From assembly GCA_963921935.1 (NCBI GenBank), contig OY998178.1:57323451-57387450 (forward strand): a stretch of 64,000 bases of DNA. The letters run 5' to 3'. Below the pieces are notes generated by a model. That model ran no database searches. It had not been told where the DNA came from and saw only the letters and a list, made by a program, of their open reading frames with translations. Every line of letters starts with the position of its first letter. Positions within the stretch are counted from its first letter, which is position 1. The translations under genes and the position numbers were made by a program. The stretch comes from Galeruca laticollis (lineage: Eukaryota; Arthropoda; Insecta; Coleoptera; Chrysomelidae). Positions 12,201-26,600 of the stretch are shown here, piece after piece.

Positions 12201-15200
12201 GTTGTTTTATCTTAGATGGTCCAGGTACAGGATGCAGTGTTTTTTCTAATCGTGTTATTGCATTTGTTTCAGCAATTATCGGTTCTTGATTCTGCTCAGC
12301 ATTTGGCGCTGGATCGACTAGTAAGGTACTGAACTCTTCATCACTGAATACAGATCGGTTAAATGGATAAATGCCAGTAGTTTCGAAAGCCTTGACCCCT
12401 TTTTCTACAGCTGCCACTTTATTAAAAGCAGTTTTAAATAACTCCGCAATATCCGTTTGCAGAATCTTCTCGTGTTTTCTTGCTTTGATATATCTATCGC
12501 ATTCTTGATTGTATGCACTCTTTAATGGTCCGAAAAAACCAACATCGAGCGGTTGCAACCGGTGTGAAGTGTGGGGCGGAACTGAAACAACTTTAATGCC
12601 ATTATCTCTGCAATAATGATATGACCTTAAAGTTGAATGAGTGGAGTGGTTATCCATTAATAACAGGACCGGATCATATTTACTAGCTTTTGTAAATTTT
12701 GCAAAATGTTGAATCCAGTCTTCAAAAATCTCCTCAGTAATCCATCCAGACTTAGAGCACCTATATACAGCACCAGTTGGCCCGTTTCTTTCTAGAGCTT
12801 CTTTCATTCTCTTTCGTTTGAAAATAAACATCGGTAGAACAAACGAACCTGCAGCACTCATCGCTACAACAACAGTTACAAGTTGGCCCCTCTCACCACT
12901 TGTGACAGCTCCTACCTGTTTTTGACCTTTCTGGGCAATAATGCGGCTTGGCACGTGAACGTTACTAATCCCTGTTTCGTCTACATTGAAGATGCGATGA
13001 GCTTCAAAAGTGTGTTCAGAGTAGAGCTTATCTAAATTATCATAAAATATCGTAACTTCATCTTTATTGAATGCCAACACACGGCTCAGACTTGTGGCTT
13101 CCGGTTTACGGCAGCTCAATGTCGGGTTGCGCCGCATAAATGCATAGAACCAATATTTTGCACACATTGCTTTCTCTTTATTAAAAGTGTTTTTTATTTT
13201 ATTGGTTTGTGCAAATTCAAATGCAAGTTTTCTTATGGACGAAGATGTTAGTCCATAAAAATGGCGAGAGAGGTTTATAACATGTTTTGCGAGATCTTCT
13301 TCTTGCTGAACAGTAAAAACAGATTTTCTGCCCATTTTGTACTTTTTTGTAGCGAAGCGACCTTTTAAACGGTCTTGTAATGTTCCATATGGAATATTGA
13401 ACATTTGTGCAGTTTTTCGTATGGAAGCAACTTTGTCATGTATTGTCTTAAGCGCACGTTCCATATCCTTTTCAGACCACGAAGCGCGAGAAGTTTTGCG
13501 TGTATACTTTTGACGAGGCATATGTAAAAGAATAAACGCCATTGGTACAATATCGATCACAGTAGGAAAATATCGATCACCCCGGTTGACATTAGCCGAC
13601 TGCACGTGGTAGACAAAAAAGATGAATTACAAAAAAAATCTGTGAAAATGTAACGATAATTCATCACACATAATAAGCACATACATATCTAATTACCTTA
13701 CTGCACAAAAATCAAAGCTACAATCAAATTAAATCATTACTTACTTTCGTATCGGTGTCACAAATATTATAAGGAATAAGGCAAAATTTAACATCAACCA
13801 TTCACTACGGTCAAACATCGACTAAGTGCGTAGGTGACTGTATACATAGTAAATACCATCCCAGCGCATGCGGTCTCGCTCTATTAAGAAGTTGAAAAGC
13901 TTCAAGAATTGGGTAGGGGTGTGTGATCGATATTGGACAGCGGTTGATATTCGACCACTCTCCCCTACTTTAGTTTACAAGAAAAATAGTTTAATTTGAC
14001 GATTTTATATGAAAATCTGCAATATTCTATTCATTTTAACACATTCGAATGCCTAAATATTTTTGTTTATTTTTAGATCCCGTCACTTGAAATGTGAGAA
14101 ACGTTGCGATGAATTCGTCGTGGCGCATTTGGGGTATTTAGATTTTACGCATTATATTGTCGCCGTAAAATTTTACGGACTGGAAGCTTTTCATTCGAGA
14201 TACAATATTAACGAATTATTATTTTACGTAAGTATTTCTAGATACAATGACGGTTACGTATTTCGAAAATATTTCAGTTATTAACAAACACATTTCATAA
14301 CAGGCAATAATTGCAATATTAACATTATTTATAACTGATAATCATACGTGTAACCGAAATTATTTTTAAATGTTTTAGATGATAATCATAAAGAAAAAAT
14401 TGATATACTGATCGTTACAAAAAGCGAATAACCATCATGTCTTTTAATATATGATCCACAATTCAATAATATATTTTGATTTTTTCTTGGTTAATCGTTA
14501 AATTAGAATATTCTCAATAATCAGACGAGCTATGGTGTAACAATACAATGTTGTTAAAATGACATTATCTATGTCGTACCATTGATACTTTTGTGAATTT
14601 TTTTGGTGAACGATATTCTAAATGCAGCATCGTTCACAGGTTATCATTCAATGGGTTGATTCTGGCGTTGGAAGGTATTTCTACAAATAGACTTACGAAC
14701 CTACCTCATGGTGCTGTGAATGCGCATAGATACATTTGCAGCATCCATTGGCGATAACTTTGTGCTAATGTATGCTAATGCAAGACCAGAATTGTTATAG
14801 AATTCCTTGATGACGTCAGTACCGAATAGAGTGGCCCTCCAGAAGTCCCGACTTGAATACTATCATTTGAGTTGTGATACTAATCCGACCTTAGCCGAGT
14901 TGTTTCATATTCTTCAGAAACATTGCGATATTTTTGAAGCTCGAGCGATATTCAGCTTTATTGAGTCAATGCGATGACGTATAGAGGCTGAAATGAGGGC
15001 GCGTGGAAGCAATATGAGCTACTATAGATATAATACTGTGAGAAGTATGTGAAGTCTAGTCAACTATGCGTGAACTCGATTCAAGGTTACTGAGACAGTA
15101 TCATACCTACCTAAAATAATTTTATTTTACCGCTTACCACAAATTATAAATAACCGTCCACTGGAAACGGAGACCCTTCATTATAAGCAATGGACACATC

Positions 15201-18200
15201 CGAACAAATTCTGTTTGTGTACCGATGATATACCCAAGTCCTCCTCAAAATATTCAGTAAGAATTTTCATGACATATAATTCAAAATATCATGTGTCTTT
15301 CAGCCTAGAAAATATATCAGTGTGGATCTCACTTCTGAATATATACAGTGCGGTCGTAAATTGTGCCCTCCCTCTCCTAACTTCTGAAAGGAATGAGATA
15401 TAATAATTAAACAAAAACTATTCACGTATAGGAAATGATACCACCCCTGGAATCATGCTACACTTTGGTGAGGAGACAAAAAATGAGAATTGCAATATGT
15501 TAATCGAAATGTCCACATATAACGAGCTAAGAATAAACAATACGTACTTTGAACATAAAGAACAGTACATACACGTTCATAAATACAAGGGGTAACAAAT
15601 CGATCATCGATTATGTAATCACCAATAGACAAGTGGATCCTTAACAAATTCTGGACATAAGAGCACTAACATCGGTGAACGTAGGGACACAGCATAACCT
15701 TGTTCTTTGCGAATATCGATCGGTAGGTATGCGAAAAAAGAAAAAGGCAACAAATTATGTAACAGAATTCAACATAGAATCGTTAAGGGAAGATAGCACA
15801 GAAGATCTATATCAAAGAAGACTCAATGAGAAGATAACGCATAACCAGGTTGTAGATAACGATGATGTAGAAACGGCCTGGAAAAAAATAAGAGAAAATA
15901 TAACACAAAGTGCAACAGAAGCCATAGGGATAAGAACAGTAGACACCAACAGAAAGAGAAACACCAAACCGTGGTTCACCAACGAAGTCAAGGAACTGGC
16001 AAAAGAGAAGAAGGAAGTATATATAAAATACATTAACAATAGACCCCCGGATGAGTATGAAAGATACAAAACTGTTATAAATCGAACAAACAACCACATA
16101 CGACAACTAAAGAAGGAATACTAGGAAACATTTTCAGTAGTAATGGAAGCGGACTTATACGGTGGTCAGAAGAAGGTGTGGAAGATGGTACGTAACAGAA
16201 AAAAACAAGTTACGGAGGAAGTGCAAGTAAATGACACTACACAATAAGAATGGATCAGGTACTTCGAAAACGCATATGATATTACTGATGATGACAATAC
16301 ACCGATACAGATCTCAGTTAATGATAACAATAACGAACCGGAAATAACACTGGAGGAACTTGAAGCACTAATAACAATATTGAAAAATCGAAAAGCACCT
16401 GGCATTGATAATATAAACAACGAGTTAATCAAGTATGGAGGCATGTTTGTATGTTTTGTTGACCTCACTAAAACCTTTTATAAAGTACAGTTGAGGGACG
16501 TATTAGAGATTCTAGAGAAGAAGATTATAAATCATAAATATCAAAATATTATTAAAGAACTGAACACCGAAAATATAACGAGGATTAAAACCAGAACGGG
16601 ATTGTCCGCAGAAGTACAGATTACGAACGGGATACGACAGGGAGAGAGCCTCAGCTCTACACTAGTCAATATTATCATGGACAGAATCATAGAAAGCGTT
16701 AACAAGATCAACGCGGGGTACAGAATGGGAGAGCAATCATTAAAAGTGTTATGTTATGCGGATGACGCGGTGCTAGTGGCAGAGAGTGAAGATGACTTAC
16801 AGCGCCTACTATACAGAATGAAGACAACGGCAGATAAATATAATATGAGCATTTCAATTAAGAAGACTCAATGAATGGCCATAGCCAAAGATCCGATTAA
16901 ACTATCTGTCGACAACAACATAATATAACAAACAATGAAATTCAATTACCTTGGAGTAACAATATGAAGCAAGAGGGATTTAATAGAGGAAACAGGAACT
17001 CAAGCGATAAAAGCATCAAGGGTCAGCGGATATTTAAGAGAAATAATATGAAAAAACAATATGATGAGTACACAAAGCATGATAAGAATTTACAAAACAT
17101 GCGTAAGACCTATTCTCACTTATGCAACCGAAACAAGGGCCGAAACATCAACAACAAAAAGAATAATGAGGACGACTGAAATGAAAACGCTAAGAACAAT
17201 TAAGGGAGTGAGACTCAGAGATAGAATGAGGAGTCAGGACATTAGTGAAGGATTAGGAATTCAGGATGTGGTGAGATGGGTTAGAGAACGTAAACGAGGT
17301 TGGAGAGATCATGTCGAAAGAATGCCAGAAAACAAATGGGCAAAATGGGCGAAAACCCAGAAACCAAACACACGGAGACCACTAGGCAGACCACCAAAAA
17401 GATGGTATGAGAGCTGGAGCTCAGCGTCTCAAGAAGAGTTCAGGGTGGGCTAAATATTCCGAATTAAACTGGACAGGGTCCTACTAAAAGAAAAAGGAAG
17501 AAGATGAAACAAAAACTAGATTAAACTAGAGGAAATTATACTATGACTAGTGATAGTGGCAAGCACCTGACTTCAATTGTGTGATAGAGGGCGCTAATAT
17601 CTTTAAAATTTGTATTGGAAACTGTCACAAAATACCACATTTCTTTCAAAGTTATTTTAATTATCTTTACGGCAATAAAAACTTAATTATGATTTTTAAG
17701 TGGTTTTAGTGATATATCATGAAGTACATGAATGCATCACAGTGACGAATGAGCATTCACACTCAGTGGTGAGGTTATTAGACAGAATGTGGGTTATTGA
17801 GATTATAATGTGATGCATTCATTTACTTCTCTATATGTCATTAAAACCACTTAAAAAATATAATTAAGTTTTTATTGCCGTAAAGATAATTAAAATATCT
17901 TTCAAATGAGAGATTTGGTGACATTAGTTTCCAATACAAATTTTAAAGATAGTAACGCCCTCTATCACATAATTGAAGTCAGGTGCTTGCCACTAATACC
18001 AGTTATAGTATAATTTCCTCTAGTTTAGTCTAGTTTTTGTTTCATTATTATGTCTCGTTCCTTTCAGAAGTTATGAGGGGCGGGAGGCACAATTTACGAC
18101 CGCACTGTATATATAGCAAATAAATTTCGGTTTTCTTCATTACAGCTACATTTAAATCGAAATAATAATAATTTCGAAATATCCGTATGACCGTTCTTTG

Positions 18201-19356
18201 AAGAGGAAAACAACTACTTTCCTGGATAATACCACGCAAAATATTGAATTACATCCCCTTTAAAGAACGTGACGTCGATCGACCCTTTTGTCGATACAAA
18301 CATCCATGTTGTTTCACAACTGCAAGTAGAAGGGCATTCTTGGATCTCTTCAAGAGCGCCGTAATGCCCTCTAGTTCGGAGTCTCTAATCCAAACTGAAG
18401 ATTCCGCCTACCGACAACCTATATTTGGCTCGTGTGGTTACACACTTACGAGAAGTAGTGAGCTGACGCCATCTTCACTTGCAATTGCGAACCACCACCT
18501 CAGATAACTATTCGACCGGAAAAGTCGTATGAAACAAAATTAATTGAAATTTCAGAAAATACGAGGTGTGTCTATATGATAGGTATATAAATTTCGGTTT
18601 TCTACTTTACATCTACGTGAAATATTAATAATTTCGAAAATATCAGCCCGACCGTTCTTTGAAGAGTAAAACAACTACTTTCCTAACTAAAACTATGCAG
18701 AATATTGAATTCCTCGAAGGGTCTGTAATTCAATACTCTGGTATTAGCCAGGAAAGTAGTTGTTTTCCTCTTCAAAGAACGGTCAGACTGATATTTCTAC
18801 ATTATTAATATTTCGATTTAAACGTAGGTGTAAAGTAGAAAATCGAAATTTATATATCATATATACACACGTATTTCATGAAATTTCAATTATTTTATTT
18901 CATACGACTTCTACGGTCGTATAATTATCTAATGCGGCGGTTCGCAGTTGAATGTGAAGATGGCGCTAGCTAACTACTTCTCGTAAGTGTGTAACCTCAC
19001 GAGCCAATTAGAGGTTGTCGGAATCTTCAGTATGGTTTAGAGACCCCGAACTAGAAGGCACTACGGCGCTCTTGAAGAGACCCAAGAAGCTTGAAACCGG
19101 TCAGCGTACTATGCTCTTCTACTTACAGTTGCGAAACAACATGGATGTGTGTACCGACGAAAGGGTCAATGGGCTCCACGTTCTTCGAAGGGGGTGTAAT
19201 TCAATATTCTGTGTAGTATTAACCAGGAAAGTAGTTGTTTTCTTCTTCAAACAACGGTCAGAATGATATTTCGATATTATTAATATTTCGATTTAAACGT
19301 AGATGTAAAGTAAAAAACCAAAATTCATACATCATATGAAATTTCAATTGATTATA

Positions 19357-19417
<61 letters not shown>

Positions 19418-20556
19418 AATGAGTCAGTTTCACTGTTTACACTATGTTTTTATAAGTTCTTCCTTAAATGTTTCAACATTGACGAGTTAAATTATTATAT
19501 TACTTTCATTTTGACGTTTTAAAAAAATCATTGACGTTTTTCATTCCCCATCATCATAATCAACCTCGATCCGGGTTGCTAGCGAAACTTATCTATCTTT
19601 ACATTATGAATTGTATAAACATTGTGTCTTTGTCGACGATTCACTGTTTATATTACAATAAACCATTAATTTTTAAGCCGTATATGAAGCATGAAATAAC
19701 ATGTTAGTATTAGAAATTAGAATGTATATAGATGAGGATTTTTATACATATAAATATTAACATAATTTATTTACTATTTATTCAAAATTCCTGAAATCCC
19801 TTGCATAAAACAACATATTTACTAACTATATAAAAATGTGTCGTGTTTCTTTTAAAGTATTATAAATTTCATTCTAATTTCGACGGACTCTTTTGAAATT
19901 ACATCATCTACTGAATTATTAATGTTGAAAATGGATCGGAATTCAATATTTTCGTTTCTGACGGTGCAACGAGTATATTGTCTGTTTCACTATCTTTGGT
20001 GATTTTTATTCAGTATAGTTGTGAGGATTTTGTTCACTGTTTTTACTATCGGCATCTATAATTGATTTAGACACGTTTCTTTTTACAATTTATAAGTATT
20101 CGTTAAAATGATGGCTTTGCTATTGGGCTCCTTTTTTTTTAAGTAAACATACAAAATATAATACTGTACACTTGAAGTAAAATAATTCCAAATAAAACTG
20201 AAATGCAGGCCATAAAGACAGTAGCAAAAATATTCATTTTATTAAAATGAATTACAACTATTACAAGAAATATTAGACCGAAGGAATGTAGATTATTATT
20301 ATTTAAATCGATTAATCACATATTACATTATAAAACCATCTTTTCCCATGTTATTTTGTTCCCTATTATATTTATTATATGAGGAAGCACATTTTGGATC
20401 ACTCCTCGTATGACCCATGTTTTTGTTAATTTTAAAACCAAAGCAGTGGGTATCTTCAAATAGTTTAAAATCCGAATATCAGCAGCCTTATTAATTTTGT
20501 CACATCGTCAATGTTTTCAAAGCGCTTATTATACTTGCTGGATGGTTCATATCGTG

Positions 20557-20612
<56 letters not shown>

Positions 20613-23600
20613 TATATATATATATATATATATAACAACAATATATGCTAATATTTGTAAGAAATTCTCACTAATATCCATTAAGTAGTAAAAGAGTAAT
20701 TTTTTTATATTTCAGTTTAAAACTTACAACCCTTCCTTCACGCAGATAGAAATATGGTTTAGATTTATGTTTTTGGTATCTACTTTCATCATCACAGTAG
20801 GTATTTTTAGTGTTTTTATACTCAACTATTTCTTAAAATGATATGAGATATTAAAAGAAAGTATTAGTGATAAATTTCAATACAGAAGAAAATGTATACC
20901 AATTTCTTCTTCATAATCTTTATACTTACTCTTCATACTTGATACTCGTGGATACTAGCTCTAAATGGCAGACTTAGGAAAAAACAGAACTTGTTTCTCT
21001 TTTGAATATGCAATGTGTTGAAATTTATTTAATACTCAATCATTCGTTCGAATATCATAACCATTTATACGAGAAAATAGATGTATGAATATAAATAGAA
21101 AAAACATCAGTAGTGTCGAAGTACGTTCTTTCTCCACGATCTTTATCAACTTATTTCGACAAGCAATCTTCGGACGGTTTAGTAATGGGAAGTTTTTCTC
21201 AGAAACGGATGATGACTGATATTCAAAACCAAATAGTAAATATCAAGAACTACCTAAAGCTCATAGTCAAGGACATTCAGATCAGTCATGACCCCTGTAG
21301 AAAATGTAAGCATGAGCCGATATTATTAAACACATCTTAGCAGCATGCAGCTTCCTATTCCAAAGCGATTATTTTCACCGTTACAATCAAGTAGCTGCTG
21401 TGAGTGAAACCTCCCAGTACATTATCTTCTTTGCTCGTCTCATTGGATACCTCACAATAAACCTGACTAGTAGTGGAGAAGAAACTAAGGTGGCACTTAT
21501 AGTCGAAATACGCATAACATGATAAGCACAATTGCAGATAAGAAAAAAATACATCGAATTGGCAGATGACATCAAGAGAATGGGACTTTGTAAAATATCT
21601 TCACAGCAGCCTTGGTACCCAGTTGCTTGTTAATAATGTTTTGAAACTCCTACATAAGGTAGATATTTTCAATACAACACGAATAGTAACAGGATTCTTG
21701 ATACAAGTATAAGCGAGAATGCTTGGTGCTTATAGCATCAGGAAGTGACCAAGACTGTGTACGGAAACAATTATAATAAGCTTTACGGCAGCAAAAAATA
21801 ACATTAGAACCTTGATAAATCCACTAAATTCCTTTCAGTCATATAAAAACGCAAACAGCAGAGCAGCTGTTATGGTAATCCATTGCTGAATAATTCTGAA
21901 GCATAGTGAAATTGATAAGTTTCATCAACATGAGGTGTAGTGTGGGTGCTATTGTACATGTTACTAATACTCATTTGATTATAAAACAATTGATTGTTCT
22001 ATGGTTGTAAAATCAAAATCATGAAGGGTACTTAGTGAATTTATATCGAAATTTCTAGTGAATCCGGAAAAGACACTTCCAAATATAATTTTTTAGCTTA
22101 TAAATACTATTTTCGTTACATCTGAGAAAAAATAACGTACGAGTATCTTAAAAAATTACCACGTTCAAACAAATTACTCAATTCAAGTCAAATATTATGT
22201 GAAAAAACATGTAGATTATTTTTTTAACAAATTTTGTTTTCAGATCTGGTACCAAAACTCTCTAAGAAAATATCCGATGTGTAACTGGTCTATTGAACAA
22301 AAGTGGATCTCGTGGTTATTGCCGTTACTTATGGCATACGACAGTAAGAGTATTTTTTTCCCAAAGTTATCAACATTTTGCTTAAAATATAGTGATAAAA
22401 TCAAAACATGTTGCACGTAGTAGCCCTCTATACCCCATCCGTGAGGAAGACCGTTTTTACCTAAAGGGGATGCCTTTGAAAATATTAGGGCTGGTATTTA
22501 GACCTCAAGCATTGCCGCCACACTTATGGAAGAAGGACGAACGAGTTTATCCTTTGATCGAATATCTTATCAAATCCCTGAGTGAAGCCGGGTACCCTAG
22601 TTAGTGTTGTAATATTTCTAGTCCTAGCGTATTCTTTTTCGTAGATCTACTTACAACCATTACATTTGCTCCAGTAATTGCCCGAAGCTGTTTCTCTTTA
22701 GTAAAAGGTTTCATTTTCCGAAAATTGGTAGCATAGTTTAATATATCTGTAATAAGAATTGTTATATGGAATTGTTCCTTTCAAGGTGGTCCAATCTGAC
22801 ATCTTCTAGACTGGGAAGAAATCGATAACAAATAAACATCTGTCATCATCGCGATTTATTAATCTTATCTATTCCACTAGTAACATGTTAATAACTATTA
22901 ATAATACGGTGAATGGTTCTAATATATCGATACAATGCTGAATGGTGCTCATGATATTAATTTCTATTGCGTTCTGATTATCTTGATTGTGTCTTTAAAT
23001 ATTATAATTATAGTATTCTTTGGAATGTTATTTATGCAGGGTAGCATACATTGATTGAGCTGCTTTGTTTCGACTAGTTTCGAATGCATTCCAAATTATT
23101 TTATAGTTTTGTCCAAGGGAAAACCAAATTCACAGAAATTATTTCAATGTATCTAATAGTTTTCGATCCTACGTATAAGAATACCAAAGTAATCAATTTC
23201 ATTTTCTTTAATTGAATGCATTCTACTGCATTTCTAGAGGAGGTATTTATTTTTTCTGAAACCCCTTTGGAGTTAATGGATATTTTCATGCATCCCATTG
23301 AGTAGAAATCTCAAGAATCTATTTAATATCGACATATGATATTTGGTCGATATGTATTGAATTCTGGGGAAAGCCTTCCAGTTTTCATTATTAAGATTTG
23401 AGAAAAGGTAATGTCTGTGTCATCAGCATCAACTGTTAAGGTTATTAAGCTTCGTGTGCTCCGTGTATAATCTTCCATAACACCATTTAGGAACCCAACA
23501 CTAAATAGTAGAGTGACGATTCACGCATCTAGGTCTTCGTAAATAATTTCTAACTAAATAATAATTCGCCTGGGTGGAAATCGTGTTCTTTCAATTCTCA

Positions 23601-26600
23601 GTGCTCTATCCACCCACTAACTTAAAATTCGATTTGAAAACGTCAATTGAATTTATTCTTTTACCGGTTATTTTACTTGGTATAAAATGCACGACAAATG
23701 TCATATCCAAAAAATATATTTATTATTTCTACTAATTTATTTTCAGATCCGGTATTTCCCATGTCATTTTTAGTAAATTCTTGGTTGCCTGGTATGATCG
23801 ACGCGTTCGCACAAAATACATTCCTGTGCGCTCTTCTTATGTTCTGGTTATGCATATACCACGGCCTAAGACAGGTTAGTTTACACTTATTTCTTTTAAA
23901 TTTAAGTACATTCAAGTTTAATCTTCATTCAAGTCACCAATATGTGAGAATTATAAAGAAGTAGTAGAAACAGTTCATGAAACCTTTTACAACTATGTTA
24001 ACTTGGAAAATGGATTCGTATCATCTAATATACTGTGCAAAATACAAAACGTTATGTACCAACGAGTTAGCAGATACCAGACCAATACCAAATGAAATAG
24101 GGACTAGAAAATTGTCACTATTGTCATGTAAAATATATTAAACTAAAAAAACCTATATTTAAATATAATTTAAACGAAAATTAATTATTCAAAAGAAAGA
24201 ATGTATAAAATCTTATGGTGGAATCGCATCTACCAGAAAAATGTGTCGAACTCAAACATTCTCAGATGTTTATATGGATAAGTATAGATAAAAGCAAGGA
24301 AACTACTGAAAGAAGAGGAACAAACACGGAAAAGATTTAAAAAGCATTTGTAAATTGTACCCAATTAAATGATGGTACAAGATGAAAAAGTACAAACTAA
24401 AATTGAACTTACTCGCATTGAACACCTAAATATAAAAATGAGCACGAAGAAAATTTTCCAGGGGGTTACCCTAAATAATGTCTGGCGACAGAAAAAAACG
24501 ACTAACTCTGAAAAGACGTCTAAAGTTGCATATATAATTGAAACAATACCCTTTATATTTAAATCTTTTTACTTTCTTCTTTCTTTTTTTCAGAACGATC
24601 GCCATGTTTTGACATTTTATTTCCCAAAATGCTTCATCGTCTTAATGATGTGGTTGCCAGCCATGATTTTATCTACTTGGGGCAAAATATATGAACTACA
24701 AGACCCTACTTTCGATCCAACAGTTGATACTTCTGATTTTTATGTAATGACATGTTTTAAATGACAAGATATCCTCAAATAAATTGCCAAATATGTATCC
24801 GAAGATATTTGGATGTCGTAGAGGGAAACTAAAGTGAATTATAAATTGAACAGTTTCTCGTTTGCTTAAAGTCAATGGGCCATGTTCATAATCTTTTACT
24901 AAATATTAGTAGCGCTATTAAAACCAGAACACTAGACGTTACTAAGCGTTACTATAAATTGGTGTACATAATACAATAATAATCATAGAAGTGCTTAGAA
25001 CTGCTTAGTAAATGATAATTTAGTAGCACAAATATAGAAGCGACGTAACCTTGTTTTAAGCGATACTAAAGTGACAATTTGAAGCTAATTTTTGTTCAGA
25101 ATATTGATATTAATGATTAATAAAATCAAAATACTATTATCATGGATAGTGATATTGGTGAGGTTCGTGAAATACGTGAGATTCGTGAAATGCGTGAACT
25201 AAATAAAATATTATATTAACCAAAAACATTATTTAGTTGAATGTTTTTGATAATAACACAAAAAATCCACTGGAGTTACTTACAAAATATAAATTAAAAA
25301 TAAATAATCGATTCACAAAACAGAGAATTAGAACAATACTTGAAATTATAAAAGATGATATTATGCCAATGGCATTAAGGGGTAGAAGTATTTCTGCTGA
25401 AATTCGAATATGTGTTGCTTCACGTTATTTTGCAAAAGGATCATATCAGCAAGATATCATGTAGGTGAATTACATGGTGTCAGGTGTCAACAGTTCAACT
25501 AGGTCAAGAATCATAAAACAAGTTAATATTGCTTTGGCTCGAAAATTCTTATTGTGTGTAATTCTCTTTAAAGTTCTAACATTTAGCTATCACAAAATGG
25601 CTAGTTGTTTAGTAGCGTTTAGTAGAGCGAACTATATCCGTATTACATATGTAGACAATACATATATGTCAATCTCTTTCTGACGTTATCGTACAAGATT
25701 GCCAAATGTACCTTCGATATTAGTTAGAAGCACCAAATATAATGTTTATGAACGTGACAGACCTTAGTATCACACTTTCCTATTTTAAGAAGTAGCGCCT
25801 GATAGTGACTTTTAGTAAAAGATTATGAACATGGCGCAATATTGTTAATGTCAGTAGGTAATCTCCAATTATAATTATAACGCGATTATTTGATATAATT
25901 CAATTAACAATAATATGTAATTGAAAGCAAAATTATTTATGGTTAAAAAAATAGCGCTACCTCGTTGTTTATGACTTATATTAGAAAATATTTTTGATTT
26001 TACGGTAAATAGTAAATCTGTCAACGTTGCAAGCATACCTAAATATCTTTCGAGCATCTGTGAATTAAGGATCGTCTTGAACAGAAAAAGAAAAAATCGC
26101 TTTCATCACAGTCACTCTTACAACACATAGCACAAGCATTCAATAAAAAATAGTTTTAAAACGGTGCTTAAGTTTTATTTGAAAGTGGCCGTATGAATCC
26201 ACGGTAGTTTTTGCCATATTTAATTCTCCGTTAATTAGGCCACTACTTATTAGTATAATCCCATACATTTTAAACGTGATCTAGAGACCCAGGTAGATTC
26301 GTAAGACAAAATGAATGAGAGATCATTGTGAGTCCAGGTAGGTCTCATACAGCATTTTGGTCCTTATAAGGTGTGTGTCGCGTTTGGACTCATTTGGCAC
26401 TCAACATGTTAAAATGGTTGCTTTTTCTTCCAACAAACTTCGCGAGTAACATGATATAAGACGGTCATTGGAAAACATTGTCTGATAGGATCATATACAA
26501 AAGAGACTTGTTCGCTTCGCATTAGAAATATGTTAAGAAAATGTTACAACGTTGCCGATTTGGCAATGTCTCAAATGTCTTGATTTTTGGCAATTTATTT

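Larger units (their letters stand above)
11295..13965 (-). mobile_element. Pogo/Tigger DNA transposon, apparently intact (2.67 kb)
   Basis: Inverted ends GGGGAGAGTGGTCGAATATC are identical over 20 bp and flanked by TA at 11293-11294 and 13966-13967. It carries one uninterrupted transposase gene, antisense in TMEM181 intron 4. The match of ends, TA flanks and open frame suggests a young copy. Confidence 0.9.
15346..18107. mobile_element. Foldback/TIR element split by a LINE
   Basis: The end CAGTGCGGTCGTAAATTGTG at 15346 is inverted at 18107, each next to TA. The long inverted arm (right arm about 17800-18107) matches 15346-15420 plus 17507-17745, showing that the left arm was interrupted by a LINE. 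Without the insert the element is about 0.67 kb with arms near 300 bp. TA flanks and CAGT ends suggest a non-autonomous Tc1/mariner-type element. Confidence 0.75.

Noticed and set aside
15807..16468. Several minus-strand ORFs of about 100 codons, hydrophobic
   Set aside because: Antisense to the LINE reading frame; composition follows from the complementary coding strand.
20497..20688. ORF with Ile-Tyr repeat
   Set aside because: Produced by the (TA)n microsatellite.
20797..20800. Alternative donor GTAG|GTATTT four bases after the chosen TMEM181 exon 6 end
   Set aside because: It would shift the frame into exon 7; the upstream GT keeps phase 0.
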